A DNA stretch of 64,000 bases from Cordyceps javanica. Its lineage: Eukaryota > Ascomycota > Sordariomycetes > Hypocreales > Cordycipitaceae. The stretch's first letter is position 1; each line of letters begins with the position of its first letter. A program made the translations under genes and the position numbers. The stretch is taken from contig JAAECO010000002.1 in assembly GCA_036850795.1 (NCBI GenBank), positions 1,302,001 to 1,366,000 on the forward strand, written 5' to 3'. Shown piece after piece: positions 1 to 10,707 of the stretch. Under the pieces are notes generated by a model. That model ran no database searches. It worked only from the letters and a program-made list of their open reading frames with translations, and was not told the origin of the DNA.

Positions 1-174
1 AAAATCATGCGTAATTTTGCCACCACCGTCGATGATCTTTTGTCTTGCCTCGGCGACAACAGAATCAGGTGTATTCGGGTCACCAAAGGAGACAATGACG
101 GACACCTTGCGATCCACGGCTATCGCGCCAGAGATCAGCACGAGAGCGGCGACGATGGGGGAGGAAAACTTCAT
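1..174 (-). CDS. Secreted peptidase-inhibitor I9-like small protein, 5' part only
   Basis: The reading frame starts at the ATG at 174-172 and runs off the left edge after 58 codons, so the 3' end is missing. The first ~20 residues form a clear signal peptide (Lys-Phe followed by an Ala/Val/Leu/Ile-rich core ending at Ala-Ile-Ala). The mature part begins with Asp-Arg-Lys-Val-Ser-Val-Ile-Val-Ser-Phe and continues through Thr-Pro-Asp-Ser-Val and a Gly-Gly-Gly-Lys-Ile-Thr-His stretch. This pattern is typical of the inhibitor I9 fold (yeast PBI2 and subtilisin propeptide type: beta strand, Thr-Pro-Asp-Ser helix start, Gly-Gly-x-Ile-x-His turn). In that family stand-alone members inhibit or chaperone subtilisin-like proteases. 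The signal peptide suggests an extracellular or vacuolar role, unlike cytosolic PBI2. The assignment rests on pattern only; the C-terminus cannot be seen. Confidence 0.7.
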   Translation of the reverse strand, partial: MKFSSPIVAALVLISGAIAVDRKVSVIVSFGDPNTPDSVVAEARQKIIDGGGKITHDF

Positions 175-795
175 CTTGCTGGAAACTCCTCTTTCGTTTA
201 AATGGGTTTGCTGAAGTTGAAGGCCAAGCTTTTCATCAAGGAGCCGTATCAAGTGGCTATTTGCGATGTTGCAAGAACTTGGCTTGCGATAATGCGGTAC
301 TCCGTAGTGGCAATGACAATACGACCACCGATGAATGTCATCAGCATGGAATGGACCAGGTAACTGCCACCTACCCAATCCGGTACGGCACGTAAATATG
401 TTTTTCCGTTGCCTTGCGAGCTACGAAGGCCAAGACTTTCCCCCACACCATATGACCTATTTGGGCAGGTCCCCAACTCTCCCAGTTCACATGGTGAGAA
501 TAAGTCGCCACTCCAACGTGGATTATTAGACGCAATTATGTCACATCATTAGCGATAGCTAGTCAACTTTTTTTGTTTTTCTTTTCCCCTAATTCTTTTT
601 TCCGCTTACGGATCTGTCATGGAACTAGCATATGATTGACCTGCTCACTTTGCTTGAGCTCCCTCCAACGTGCTCTGCGAAGCCACTACACAACTCGTGG
701 CCGATCAACTATGTTTTACATACAAGTCGTGCATGAATGCTCAAAGGTAATACGAAGTCTCGTTGCCTCATATATCCTCTGTGGAGAAACGCAGC
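175..795. other. Intergenic, upstream of the inhibitor-like gene
   Basis: Presumed promoter of the leftward inhibitor-like gene and the 3' flank of the leftward gene that ends at 796. It contains one TACTCCGTA motif near 298-306. No ORF in it resembles a gene. Confidence 0.5.
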
Positions 796-1602
796 CTACT
801 CGCTCCTTCCCTCATTTCCATTTTCGTTCCAGACGTCCTTACTTTCTTGTTCGATCGCTCGCATTGCCACCGCAACCTTTTCCAGCTTCGATACTACGTC
901 AATAACGCCGGCATTCACGCGTTGGAAGTACTCATCATTTGCCTCGCGCCGTTTCCTGGCCAATAATATATCTGCTTCTGTCTCTTCTTCCAATTTGGCT
1001 CCCAGTCTTTCCACGTCGACTCCTTCGCCAAATGGCCGTGGGGCACTGGCATTTGCGTTACCCTTGTTGTGCTCTACCTCGCTTGGCTTGGTAGTGTCCG
1101 CAAACGACCCCTTCGCACTCCGGAGGTCATCGCCAACGTCTGGACTGCCTTCTTCACGGGAGCTTTTTTCCATCGAGCCATCAGCTTCACTGCGGGCCCA
1201 CGCCTGTGCCAGTGCAATCTGGGCTGCTCGTAGTTCTGCTAGTTTGATATCGTGTGAGCGACCAAATACATGAGTGCCTGCGGATGCGGACAGCTCAACT
1301 TCTTCCAGAGTTGCCTGCATTTCCGCCCAAAGGGCATCTGTCCGGTCTGCTGTGCGGCCGCTGTCTCCCGTCCTCAGCATGCGGCCGGCTCTTGGCTGGT
1401 CCGATGTCGTTGCTGGTGCATGTCGTATCGAAGCATTACTATCATATGAGGAACGCTCTCGTCTGATGCTTGCTGGACCTGGAATGGTAGAGCCAGGGGC
1501 TAGAATCCCAGGCAAAGAAACGCGGGATGCCCCCGGAGAGGGGTGAAGAAACAAGGACGGTGGGGGGTCTCTCTGTTTACTCTTGGTCTTTGAAAGAGAC
1601 AT
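796..1602 (-). CDS. Conserved fungal protein of unknown function, coiled-coil C-terminus
   Basis: A single uninterrupted frame of 268 codons from the ATG at 1602. The frame stays open further upstream to 1644, but Met-Ser-Leu-Ser-Lys-Thr-Lys is the more natural start. The first ~100 residues are Pro/Ser/Arg-rich and look disordered. A central block (roughly residues 88-140: Leu-Trp-Ala-Glu-Met-Gln, then Val-Phe-Gly-Arg-Ser-His, then an Ala/Leu-rich helix with Ala-Gln-Ala-Trp-Ala-Arg) looks conserved and helical. An acidic linker follows, then a final charged helix (about residues 205-265) with coiled-coil spacing. There is no signal peptide or membrane segment. I do not recognise a characterised family. 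It could be a small scaffold or complex subunit, but no function is claimed. Confidence 0.7.
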   Translation of the reverse strand: MSLSKTKSKQRDPPPSLFLHPSPGASRVSLPGILAPGSTIPGPASIRRERSSYDSNASIRHAPATTSDQPRAGRMLRTGDSGRTADRTDALWAEMQATLEEVELSASAGTHVFGRSHDIKLAELRAAQIALAQAWARSEADGSMEKSSREEGSPDVGDDLRSAKGSFADTTKPSEVEHNKGNANASAPRPFGEGVDVERLGAKLEEETEADILLARKRREANDEYFQRVNAGVIDVVSKLEKVAVAMRAIEQESKDVWNENGNEGRSE

Positions 1603-1860
1603 GTTGATGGCGATCGCATGCAGCAATAAGCCATCGACTATCAAGCATAGTTTTTAGAATCACGTCTCATGAGGACTCCCAGTCACAGCCAGACAGCCAA
1701 CTGCAGGTGGCTTGCTTCAAAGCCTTGACCGACTACGGCGATGTGGAGTAGAGAAATGGAGCTGGTCCTGATTGGGACTCTCCATCACTTACCTAATCTC
1801 GCGTGTGAGAGCCACATCACGTGATGCATCCCACCAATTGCAAGTCCCTCTCTAGGGCCG

Positions 1861-1869
1861 AAAACCCTA
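1861..1869 (+). promoter_or_regulatory. Telobox-like AACCCTA element in the ribosomal protein promoter
   Basis: AAAACCCTA lies about 175 bp before the RPS23 start codon, with a nearby CTAGGG in the opposite sense at 1852-1857. AACCCTA/TAGGGTT elements (Tbf1/telobox type) are known in the promoters of many fungal ribosomal protein genes. The assignment rests on motif and position. Confidence 0.4.
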
Positions 1870-2043
1870 TCATAGAAATTCTGGCGGGACTTTGGTCCAA
1901 CTTTTCGCCAGCTCCGCTAGAAGTCACATCACCATCCGTCCCGCGATACCCAGATAATTCGGTACGTGCAATTCGCCTCGAACACTCCGGAAGACTTGAT
2001 CGTCCATAATTCGAACACGCTCGACTAACATAACGAAGCAATC

Positions 2044-2549
2044 ATGGCTGGAGGCAAACCCCGTGGTCTTAACGCCGCTAGAAAGCTGCGAACGAACCGC
2101 AAGGACCAGAAATGGGCCGACCTTCACTATAAGAAGCGTGCCCTGGGCACTGCGTTCAAGTCTTCGCCTTTCGGTGGCTCCTCTCACGCCAAGGGCATTG
2201 TTCTTGAGAAGGTCGGTGTCGAGGCCAAGCAGCCCAACTCCGCTATTCGAAAGTGCGTTCGTGTTCAGTTGATCAAGAACGGCAAGAAGGTCACAGCTTT
2301 CGGTACGTCTACTCAGCACTTGATGATAGCGCAAGCGTTTGGGGTTACCCTTCTAACATGTTCCTTGAAGTCCCCAACGATGGTTGCCTGAACTTCGTCG
2401 ACGAGAACGACGAGGTCCTCCTGGCTGGATTCGGTCGCAAGGGCAAGGCCAAGGGTGATATTCCCGGTGTTCGTTTCAAGGTTGTCAAGGTTTCTGGTGT
2501 CGGTCTGCTCGCCCTGTGGAAGGAGAAGAAGGAGAAGCCCCGTTCTTAA
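2044..2549 (+). CDS. rps23: 40S ribosomal protein S23 (uS12)
   Basis: Two exons, 2044-2302 and 2371-2549, joined across a 68-nt GT-AG intron that splits the Val codon of the Ala-Phe-Val-Pro-Asn segment. The product has 145 residues, the usual size. The sequence follows eukaryotic uS12 closely throughout: Lys-Pro-Arg-Gly-Leu near the N-terminus, the [11 protein letters not shown] segment, the Lys-Gln-Pro-Asn-Ser-Ala-Ile-Arg-Lys decoding-centre loop, and the basic Lys-Glu-Lys-Pro-Arg-Ser C-terminus. uS12 sits in the decoding centre of the small subunit and contributes to translational accuracy. The N-terminal Met-Ala-Gly-Gly differs slightly from the common Met-Gly-Lys-Gly. Confidence is very high. 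Confidence 0.98.
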
Positions 2550-2784
2550 ATGGTGGTGCAGTGGAAGAAAAAAACAATCCTATTTCGGCATGAGGAGTCC
2601 TATCGGCGTGCTTACATTGGCATTAAAGGTTGGGAATGTATCAAGGGAGACTACTATTGAGATTTAGACAAAAAATGTCTTCCGAAACATGAACTATAAA
2701 TGAATCCTATCCGAAAGCATTGTGACCCGAAAGCCAAGTATTCTACAATTATTGCTATATACACACTATCATACAACTGCCAAG

Positions 2785-3990
2785 TCAAGAATCAACAGGC
2801 ATCCGCTTGGCCTCTTCCGGCTCCGTGTTGCTCAGACGAATGAGGTAGTCTGCGGCTAGGCCGGTGCTGATGACGCCGCCGGTTATCCAACAACCGTTAA
2901 CAAACCACCACCAGCAATCCTTGACGCTCTTCAGATTGACACGTTTGATCATGACGCCCAAAGCAACCGCTGCCCCGCCACAACTGCCGATGAAAAATGC
3001 AGGTCCGGCGCCTGCAGCGGCGCCTGCAGCGGCGAGGAGCCCAACTTGAACGACAGCGAGTCCCGTCAATACCTTTTTCGTATCAGCATCATGTTTCAGC
3101 GCAATGCTCTTGATGCCAGCTTTGGCGTCATCCTTGATGTCCATATGCGCGTAGATCATGTCGTATAAAACTGTCCAGGCAATGTTGGAGGTGTACAAGA
3201 AAGCAGCGGCACCCAAAGCAGCGCTATTCGATAGCAGGTCGATACCAAGCGCTGGAAATCCCATGATGGCTCCCCAGGAGAATGTTAGTCCCAATACAAA
3301 CTGGGGATAATAAGTGACTCTCTTTGCCAATGGATAGATGGCTACAAATAGCAAGCTAGGGATGCCGTAGTAGAGGCAAGGAGTTGGAAATTGCAACAAA
3401 ACTCCGAGTCCAGCCAGCAGCTGAAAGCCAGTAAATACCAAGCCACTGAAGGGGGTCACTGCCTGACGTGCAATCGGCCGTAGACGCGTTCGTGCAACAT
3501 GCGGGTCAAGCTTCCGATCCCAAAGGTCATTGATTGTACACCCAGCGCCGCGCATTATTAAAGCCCCGGAGAAGAAGAGCAGAGACGTTCCGACAACTGA
3601 TGTAATTGACATCATAGGGTCGGCCATAGGCGCTGCCAGAAGAGTTGAGAAGAGGCAAGGGAAAAAAAGATAATAAGTTCCAGTTGGTTTATCAATTCGA
3701 ATTAGCTCTCCATAAGGAACCCATCTCGCCGGCAGCAATGAGAGAATCCCGGATTTTGGCGCTTCATAAGCTGATTTGCCTTGCTGAGTGACAGGGCTTG
3801 CAGGATCAGCTACAGCTTGCAGGCGACGGCCACTTGCCTGGAGCATAATGCTTTGATGTAAATCCAGGTGAATCTTTGTCTTACCAACATCATGGCGCCT
3901 TAGCTTGGAATGCACTTGCGATAACCGAGACGTAAGCAGCCCCCGAGCGAGGTTGCCATTTAAACCTCGATGGAGCAAGAAGAGGGCCAT
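2785..3990 (-). CDS. coq2: 4-hydroxybenzoate polyprenyltransferase, mitochondrial (COQ2)
   Basis: One intronless frame of 401 residues. COQ2 attaches the polyprenyl tail to 4-hydroxybenzoate in ubiquinone synthesis, in the inner mitochondrial membrane. The N-terminus (about residues 1-45) is rich in Arg, Leu, Ser and His with almost no acid, as in a mitochondrial presequence. The first prenyl-diphosphate/Mg binding motif is Asn154-Asp155-x-x-Asp158-x-x-x-Asp162. A second Asp-rich motif follows in the Tyr-Asp-Met-Ile-Tyr-Ala-His-Met-Asp-Ile-Lys-Asp-Asp segment. The rest is a UbiA-type multi-helix membrane bundle (about 8-9 hydrophobic segments). One late segment is an unusual Ala/Gly run. It is convergent with RPS23, with 235 bp between the stop codons. 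Confidence 0.95.
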   Translation of the reverse strand: MALFLLHRGLNGNLARGLLTSRLSQVHSKLRRHDVGKTKIHLDLHQSIMLQASGRRLQAVADPASPVTQQGKSAYEAPKSGILSLLPARWVPYGELIRIDKPTGTYYLFFPCLFSTLLAAPMADPMMSITSVVGTSLLFFSGALIMRGAGCTINDLWDRKLDPHVARTRLRPIARQAVTPFSGLVFTGFQLLAGLGVLLQFPTPCLYYGIPSLLFVAIYPLAKRVTYYPQFVLGLTFSWGAIMGFPALGIDLLSNSAALGAAAFLYTSNIAWTVLYDMIYAHMDIKDDAKAGIKSIALKHDADTKKVLTGLAVVQVGLLAAAGAAAGAGPAFFIGSCGGAAVALGVMIKRVNLKSVKDCWWWFVNGCWITGGVISTGLAADYLIRLSNTEPEEAKRMPVDS

Positions 3991-4474
3991 CTGAATACAG
4001 ATTGTGAGAAACTTTTGCTCGGCGCAAAGCTCAGTACTGGCAACACACCTTTAGATTTTGGCCTGTAAACCAACAGTAAAGAGTGTGCGTCAATTGGCCA
4101 CGCACTTCTGGCTATTAGTCAAGTTGGTTGCGCAACTCCCACATTAGCCTCGTCTCCAGGTGGAATTTTTGTCTGGTCGCGGCTCTCATAATAGTGGCCG
4201 CGCCTCTGCCCCACAGGTCGATGCGCGATCACGTGAAAGCGCGATCAAGGCTGCAACCTGCCCCTGCTCTAGTTCATTTCATTCGCCGTCGAGGGTAGGG
4301 ATAACAAAAAGCACTTTGAAGCGTTTAGAACCCCCGTGGTATTTACCAAATTAGGAACGCATTGCATCACTTCATTTGAACAAATAACAATTCCAATGAC
4401 GGGGTCAAAGGTTTACCTTCTTCACAGCCGCGATATCTAATTCCAGATAGGCTCCACCCCCGTAATCAGACACG
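3991..4474. other. Divergent intergenic region between COQ2 and the JmjC gene
   Basis: Shared upstream region of two divergently transcribed genes. No coding sequence or RNA gene was recognised. Confidence 0.5.
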
Positions 4475-7400
4475 ATGCCAGCAGCTTCACATCCTCAGGC
4501 GAAGTTTGATCCCATTTCGCCGGATCTTGATTTGCACTCCCTAGTGGACGAGGTTCCTAATTTGAAATGGGCTCAGCGAGTTTCCTTAAGTCAGCTGCGC
4601 AGCTTGGGGCCCCAGGAATTTGAAAAACTCGTTCTTGTGCACGTCATCACAGGAGGCAAACCGCTCGTCATTGAAGGATTTGATGCCGTCTTACCAAAAT
4701 GGCTGTTCAGCTCCGAGTGGCTCGAGAAAAAATACGACAAAAAGGGTAACGCGCAATGTAATCACTCTTTTGCATCCATAACTTTGGTGTTGACTGTCTC
4801 CTAGAAGAAAGAGTTCGTGATATCGTGTCACAGAGCGACATCCCCATGACGACGGGTCATTACTTGCGATCTATGAAGCAGTTGACCAATCAGTGGACTC
4901 CCAGCAACTTTCGTGACGAGAGGCGGCAGCGCCTTTATCTCAAAGACATCGATTGTCCACCCGAATGGCACGAGGCGCTTCAGAAGATCATCAATCCGGT
5001 TCTTTTTTATCTCAATAGCACTCTTACCCGCACCGGAGCTCAAACAGAAATTGGAGATGAACAGCAACAACCTAGCAATGAGGCCGCCTCAGCTGGAGAT
5101 CTTATGTCGAGTCTACCACGGGAGATGCGCGCAGAGAATTTGATGTGTTACGTCGGCCATGAAGGCACGTACACACCAGCACATCGTGAAATGTGTGCTT
5201 CTCTGGGGCAGAACATTATGGTCGAGGCATCAGGTGACGCGAATGGTGAGAAACCTGGGAGTTCGATATGGTTTATGACTGAAAGTAAAGACAGAGCTGT
5301 CGTCCGAGAGTACTTTCTGTCAATGCTCGGTCACGACATCGAGATTGAGAAACACTTTGCACAAGTCAATGCTTGGAAGAAGGCTCCTTTCGACGTCTAT
5401 GTCGTGGACCAGCATGTTGGTGATTTCATTTTGGTTCCCCCTCTCGCCGCTCATCAAGTGTGGAATAGAGGTACAAGAACAATGAAGGTCGCATGGAATC
5501 GAACCACAGTCGAAACACTTGAACTGGCTTTACAAGAAGCACTTCCTAAAGCGCGGCTGGTCTGTCGAGACGAGCAGTACAAAAACAAAGCGATGATTTA
5601 TTACACACTTCAAAGCTATTGCCAGCGACTGCAAGCACTTGAGAGCCATGCGGAAGAAAAACAGCTTGGATTTATAGACTTGGCTAAAGACGATATGCGG
5701 AGTTCATTCCGGACCAAGCAGCTTGCGTCAGACTTCAAGAAGCTTTTCATTCTCTTTACGCAGATACTTGTTGATGAAGTGTTTGCATTCAAGGAGAAAG
5801 ACACTGAGCTGGTTCATTTTGACTCATGCATCACCTGCTCGTACTGCCGCGCAAACATTTTCAATCGGTTTCTCACTTGCAAGAACTGTGTTCGGACTCT
5901 AGTGAATGGCGATGAAGATACATATGACATTTGTATGGAATGCTACGCCATGGGTCGGTCTTGCGTTTGTCTCTCGGGTCTGCAATGGTGCGAACAGTGG
6001 TCCTGGGATGAACTTGTAAACAACCACGAGATTTGGCGTTCAATGGTCATATCTAATGATGGGTTCATTGATATCAATGTTTCACCGCAGCCACTTGAAG
6101 TCGCCAAGCAATTAAGTGGCAAGAAATCAGTTGCCCAGATTTGCCAAGAAGCACTGCGACAGCGGCCTTGGAAGGATATAACCCAGCCTGAAAAGGAGCC
6201 ATCTCCAAGCGAATCCGAGGAGGGAGAAGAGCAGCGCAAGGCCAAAAAAAAGCGAAAGAAGAAAAATAAGAAAGGCGATGTACGGCGATGTCACGTGTGT
6301 TGCCGCAAAGAGTATATCTATCGCATGCAAACATGCTCCAATCCGGACTGCTCAGAAGCGTACTGCTTCGGTGTTCTTTACCGGGCATTCGACATGATGC
6401 CGCAGGAAGTTCTTCAAAACGAACATTGGATGTGTCCAAAGTGTTTAGGGATATGCAATTGCGGCCACTGTCGCCGTTCGGGAAACACGCAGCCATATAC
6501 ACCAAAAAATACATCACTAGGCCACGATACAAGATCAGTTGCGGATGACCGAAGCGTTGAGGCTCTTGTTGACTTTCGTCTGCACAACTTGGCTTGGTTG
6601 AAGGCCGCTGGCGAGGAGAGTCGCGGTCAGGATACTAGACGTATGCAGAGATTACGAGAGCAGGCAGACACAGCGAAGGCAGTGGGTTTGAACAGCGAGC
6701 ATCCCGAAGATGGCGGTGCAGAAACGGTCGCGAAAGACCCCGCTCATACCTCGTACCACCATGCTGGGCCCTCGACTCTGCTAGATAACGGTCGTCACCA
6801 AGAAGGGAGAGGAGCAACAGACCCGTCCTTCACACAGCCCGACATTGATCGACACGGGGCAGAGCCACCTTCACTTTCAGCTCCTTGGCTCAATAGAGAC
6901 CAGGCTACAAACGGACAGAACAGAGACGATTTGTCGTATCCCGACCCATCCATTTTTGTGGCTCAAAGGATCGGTATGGGCTACTACGAACAAGACGATA
7001 CACCAGATAAGATTCTCTTCGACCCTTATCAAGCTCCAACCGCAGCAGATTTGAGGGAAGACGAACCAGACGTGCCAGAATTCGTCAAGAGGTCAATTCG
7101 TAGCGCAAAAAGGAAAGCGAAAAGGGAAAATGAAGATCCAGACTTCATAGTAAGAAACCACAACAGGAAAAGGCCACGTCTCCAAAGGGAGCCTGATTTT
7201 CTCGACAGCATGGATCCTGCCTTATTCAATGAGGTTCCTACCACTTCTACGCAGGACGCAATCCTGGAAAACGGTGGCCAAGACACTGGGCCCAGCGCTA
7301 TGGTCCAAATTGGCGAAACGGAACCCAAAAGCAAAGAGAACCCGCGTTCTGATGCAAAGGAGCCCTTGCTAAGGCACGCAAAGCCATTGACATCTTATGT

Positions 7401-8268
7401 TGAGATGGACGATGTAGAAATTGAAGCACTTGACGAACATGAGCAGGATAATGAGCCACCAACAGGCAAAGCAAGCAAGGTATTGCCTGAATCAACAATA
7501 GGGGATACTCCTGGATCAATCGCGGACGATGATGCTCTTAACCCCATTGACCCCAAAACTCAGTTGCTTCCTCTACCTTCTAGTAACGCTCCTACGGCAA
7601 CAAAACGACGCGGCCGGCCCCCAGCGCACAGGAATCGCCCCTCTACAGCCAATTTTGACGGCCAATCTACTCAAGGGAATATCGCAGAGGCAGCGAGTCA
7701 CAGCGGTGATATACAGCGACGTGGCCCTGGTCGTCCCAGGAAATCCGCCTCCAGTTCCTCGAGTGCTTCGAAGCAACCGCGAGCCGAAGAGGGCAATGCT
7801 AAGCTCTCTCATATCGAACTGACCCAGAGAGACGACAAGCCGCGTAGAGGTCGGCCTCCTGCCTCTGAGAGCTCCAATTTACCGGCTACCAAGCATGCTG
7901 CCGCCGCAGGTCAACAGTTCATGTCTTTAAAGGAGCGTATGGCACTCCGTGGGAAAATATTCAAAATTGCAAGACGTGATCAGAATAATCTGCCGGCGCA
8001 CAGTGCCTCGCGATCTGAAGCTACCCAGAAATCGTCAGGCGTGACTGTGCAGCTGCCCAGTTTCACTTCGGTCAATAAGCCGGCATCAGTGCCCAAGCAG
8101 GCAGTAGTAGTAGGTGGTTCACGGAGCGATTCAGGTTCCAGTGACGATGATGATATCCCTGCGAGACTTGAACCAGCACACCATGTATCTCGACCGAATG
8201 CTAGGGTGGCAAGAGGGCGTGGACGGCCCAGAGGACGGCCAAGCTCCCGCGGACGAGGGCACGCCTGA
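4475..8268 (+). CDS. JmjC-domain chromatin protein with 4CXXC-type zinc fingers and AT-hooks
   Basis: Exons 4475-4745 and 4805-8268 flank a 59-nt intron, giving 1244 residues. The JmjC core spans about residues 205-325; the presumptive Fe(II) ligands are His217-x-Glu219 and His307. Cys-rich block 1 (about 420-467) has C-x2-C and C-x2-C pairs. A Lys-rich linker resembles a nuclear localisation signal. Cys-rich block 2 (about 576-640: Arg-Arg-Cys-His-Val-Cys-Cys through Cys-Asn-Cys-Gly-His-Cys) resembles the zf-4CXXC_R1 domain of R1/CDCA7-type proteins. The Ser/Pro-rich C-terminal third has at least four AT-hook-like Arg-Gly-Arg-Pro cores and ends in an Arg-Gly repeat. The architecture suggests a nuclear, DNA-binding 2-oxoglutarate-dependent histone demethylase-like regulator. 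Substrate, and even activity, are unknown. Confidence 0.88.
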
Positions 8269-8870
8269 TGGAATGGGGGGGGGGGGACAAATCCCGAGCA
8301 ATGAGGATGCAATCTCCTGTAGTGGAAAAGTGTACTACTATATTAATGGTCGGTTTAGCGGCGCAACTACTTGAAGAACCTATGGTAGCAAGAATGACTC
8401 GAAATCAACATAGAATCTACCGCGATTTAAATTTAGGTAGATGAGCGTGGTCGTGTCAATATGTCCCTGTTTGAAATGCTAAAATAGCCTTGTTAGGCTT
8501 AGCAAATGAGACGGTTCCTTTCGGTTAAAACCCCTCTATTTTTCATATTTGCCGTCTGGTTGATGATGGTGCTGAAGTAGCCCAGAGCCCAGAGCCCAGA
8601 GCCCAGAGCCCACGTGCTGCGATGTTGACCAATCTACATTGGGGGCAGACGGGCGAGGTCGCCAACCTAGTGCCTCTCCAAGATTATTTATATGTCTCTT
8701 TCCCTCTTGTGTTCTCCGCCACTTTCCCTTCCCAGAACTGGGCTACCCCCTGCCTACCTATTGCTAACCTAGTGGCCTTTTTATGTTTGTCCTTCGGATA
8801 CGCCTGGACATCAACGCAACGTAGCTGCATCATAAGAGAAGGCTAGACGGTATCGCTTGGTCACGTTCGC
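8269..8870. other. Intergenic region with a short AGCCCAG repeat
   Basis: The 3' flank of the JmjC gene and presumed promoter of the phosphatase gene. At 8579-8611 a 7-bp unit AGCCCAG occurs about 4.7 times in tandem and ends in a CACGTG E-box-like hexamer. A G homopolymer follows the JmjC stop (about 8275-8287). Nothing else stands out. Confidence 0.6.
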
Positions 8871-10626
8871 ATGGCTCCGTCACTGAGATCTTCTGCCATG
8901 GCAGCCTTTGGCGCCTTTCTCGGCTGTGGCATGCCGCTCCTCGGCGTCCGGGGCGCAGAAGTCGATACTAAGTGGTATGCCCCGAGCAAGAATCAGGTGA
9001 ATGACCTGGAAACTGTGGCTACGTCAACTGGCGTGTACGGGTTCATATACAATTCTTCCAAAACCCCAGACAATGATTATGGGGTCTACAATTGGTGCAA
9101 TATGCCTCATGTTCGCCGCACTGAGTACGTGAGGCCAAGCGCGCAATACGAGCTGAAATATGTCGAGCTTGCAAGTATTCCTCACTTCTTTATCTCACTC
9201 TCTCATAGACTAATTAGAACAGATTCATCGCCATCACAAACGCACGCCCTATTCTTCTAATGCATTTCCCGTAGAGTCATATCAGTGGAACTGTGATGAC
9301 TCCATGCTTCATTACTACGGACAGCCTCATTCTGGTCCAAATGCCAACAGGGTATATCAGCAAGGATACATATCGCCTATTAACCCTTTCATTCCATCTG
9401 GTTGGATCGGCACTTGCAAATTTCCCCAAATTACAGCCGAGGGTCTCGTGGACTCTTGGCAGCATGGAGCCGACCTATATGGCGTCTACCACGATCTTCT
9501 CGGTTTCCTACCATCCAGAGGCTCTCGCGGTCTTCCCCCATCTGTCAAATATCGCGTTACAAATAATCTCATTACTAGTCAGGTCGTCGGTATGGTTATC
9601 AACGCGATGTGGGACATAACAGAGCCAGTGCCCATCCTGGTACAGGCCCAGGGCGTCGACAGCTTGGAGCCGCAGTATCAGTGCAAGGCCTCGAGTGATT
9701 TATTCAACGCAATCAAATCCGACTCAAATGTACAGTGGCGCCAGCACTTAGATCTCGCCGCGGACCTTTGGCGTACACTCGACGATATCTCTGGTGTTCC
9801 ACGCTCGGATAGCGGCTTCCACGAGTCTTTTGACCATTACTATGACAACCTGTCTGCTCGACAATGTCATGCAAAGCCACTGCCATGCAAACTCGTGGAT
9901 GGTCGTAATAGTTCCGACTGTATATCCCAGGAGCTCTCAGATGCGGTCTATCGCTGGGGAAATTGGGAGTACAGCCAGATTTATCGTGACAGCTCATCCT
10001 CTCTTGATGCAAGCACTGGATCCTTCGGCGTCTGGATCGCAGAACTGAGTGCAAATATCCGGGATGTGATTTCCGGGAAGAGTGACATTATTTATTTCCA
10101 TAATGTTGCCCATGATGGATCTATATCCCGTCTTTTGTCTATTTTGCAAATTGACGAGATGATCTGGCCGGGGATGGGATCCGAGGTTGTTTTTGAGGTT
10201 TATCAGAAGAAGACGCAGTCAACCCCGACGCCTACACCGACTGGCGTCGCACCCAACTGCAACCATGACAACTGTTTGCGTCATATAATCCACCAGTCCG
10301 CAACGGCTTCATCCTACTGTTACCAGCTTGCGACCTCGACTGCTTCTTGGCCGTCACAATGTGGCGGCAATGAATCCCGTGTCGCATCAGCTTGTTCATG
10401 TCTCGATCTTCCCACCAATACTGCATCATTTTCCCCTAAAAGCACAGGCGAGCCGTCTGTTAGTGGATACTACGTGCGCGTACTTTTTGGAGGTCAGGTC
10501 ATGCGTTCGTCTACTCCTGCCCTCGGATTTATGGACATGATCCCAGCTGAGAAACTGCTATCCTACTTGGATGGGTTAGTCGGTAGTAGTTCCAGCAAGA
10601 TAAGGTCGAAATGCAACAGCAATTAG
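8871..10626 (+). CDS. Secreted histidine acid phosphatase-family protein with an inserted Cys-rich module
   Basis: Exons 8871-9170 and 9223-10626; 567 residues. The 52-nt intron has a GC donor (GCAAGT), which gives the family sequence Val-Glu-Leu-Ile-His-Arg-His-His. A GT donor 4 nt further in is possible but needs a 43-nt intron whose branch site touches its acceptor. The N-terminus is a signal peptide ending near Gly-Val-Arg-Gly-Ala. The catalytic motif is a variant RHxxRxP (Arg103-His104-His-Lys-Arg107-Thr-Pro109, His in place of the usual Gly). The proton-donor motif is His397-Asp398. Between the strand ending near residue 430 and the final Val-Arg-Val-Leu-Phe-Gly-Gly strand lies a Ser/Thr/Pro linker and a six-Cys module (about 446-493). 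The family hydrolyses phosphomonoesters outside the cell; the substrate here is unknown. Confidence 0.88.
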
Positions 10627-10707
10627 GAGTGGATTGCCCATGGATAGCTACTGTACCGGTGCGCAGCGGGACTATGGTACTCGACTAATTTCAAATTACC
10701 TAATATA

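Noticed and set aside
9175..9217. GT donor alternative for the phosphatase intron (GCA-A|GTATTC ... ATTAG)
   Set aside because: Keeps frame but requires a 43-nt intron with the CTAAT branch site abutting the acceptor and inserts three residues into the conserved Val-Glu-Leu-Ile-His-Arg segment; the GCAAGT donor fits better.
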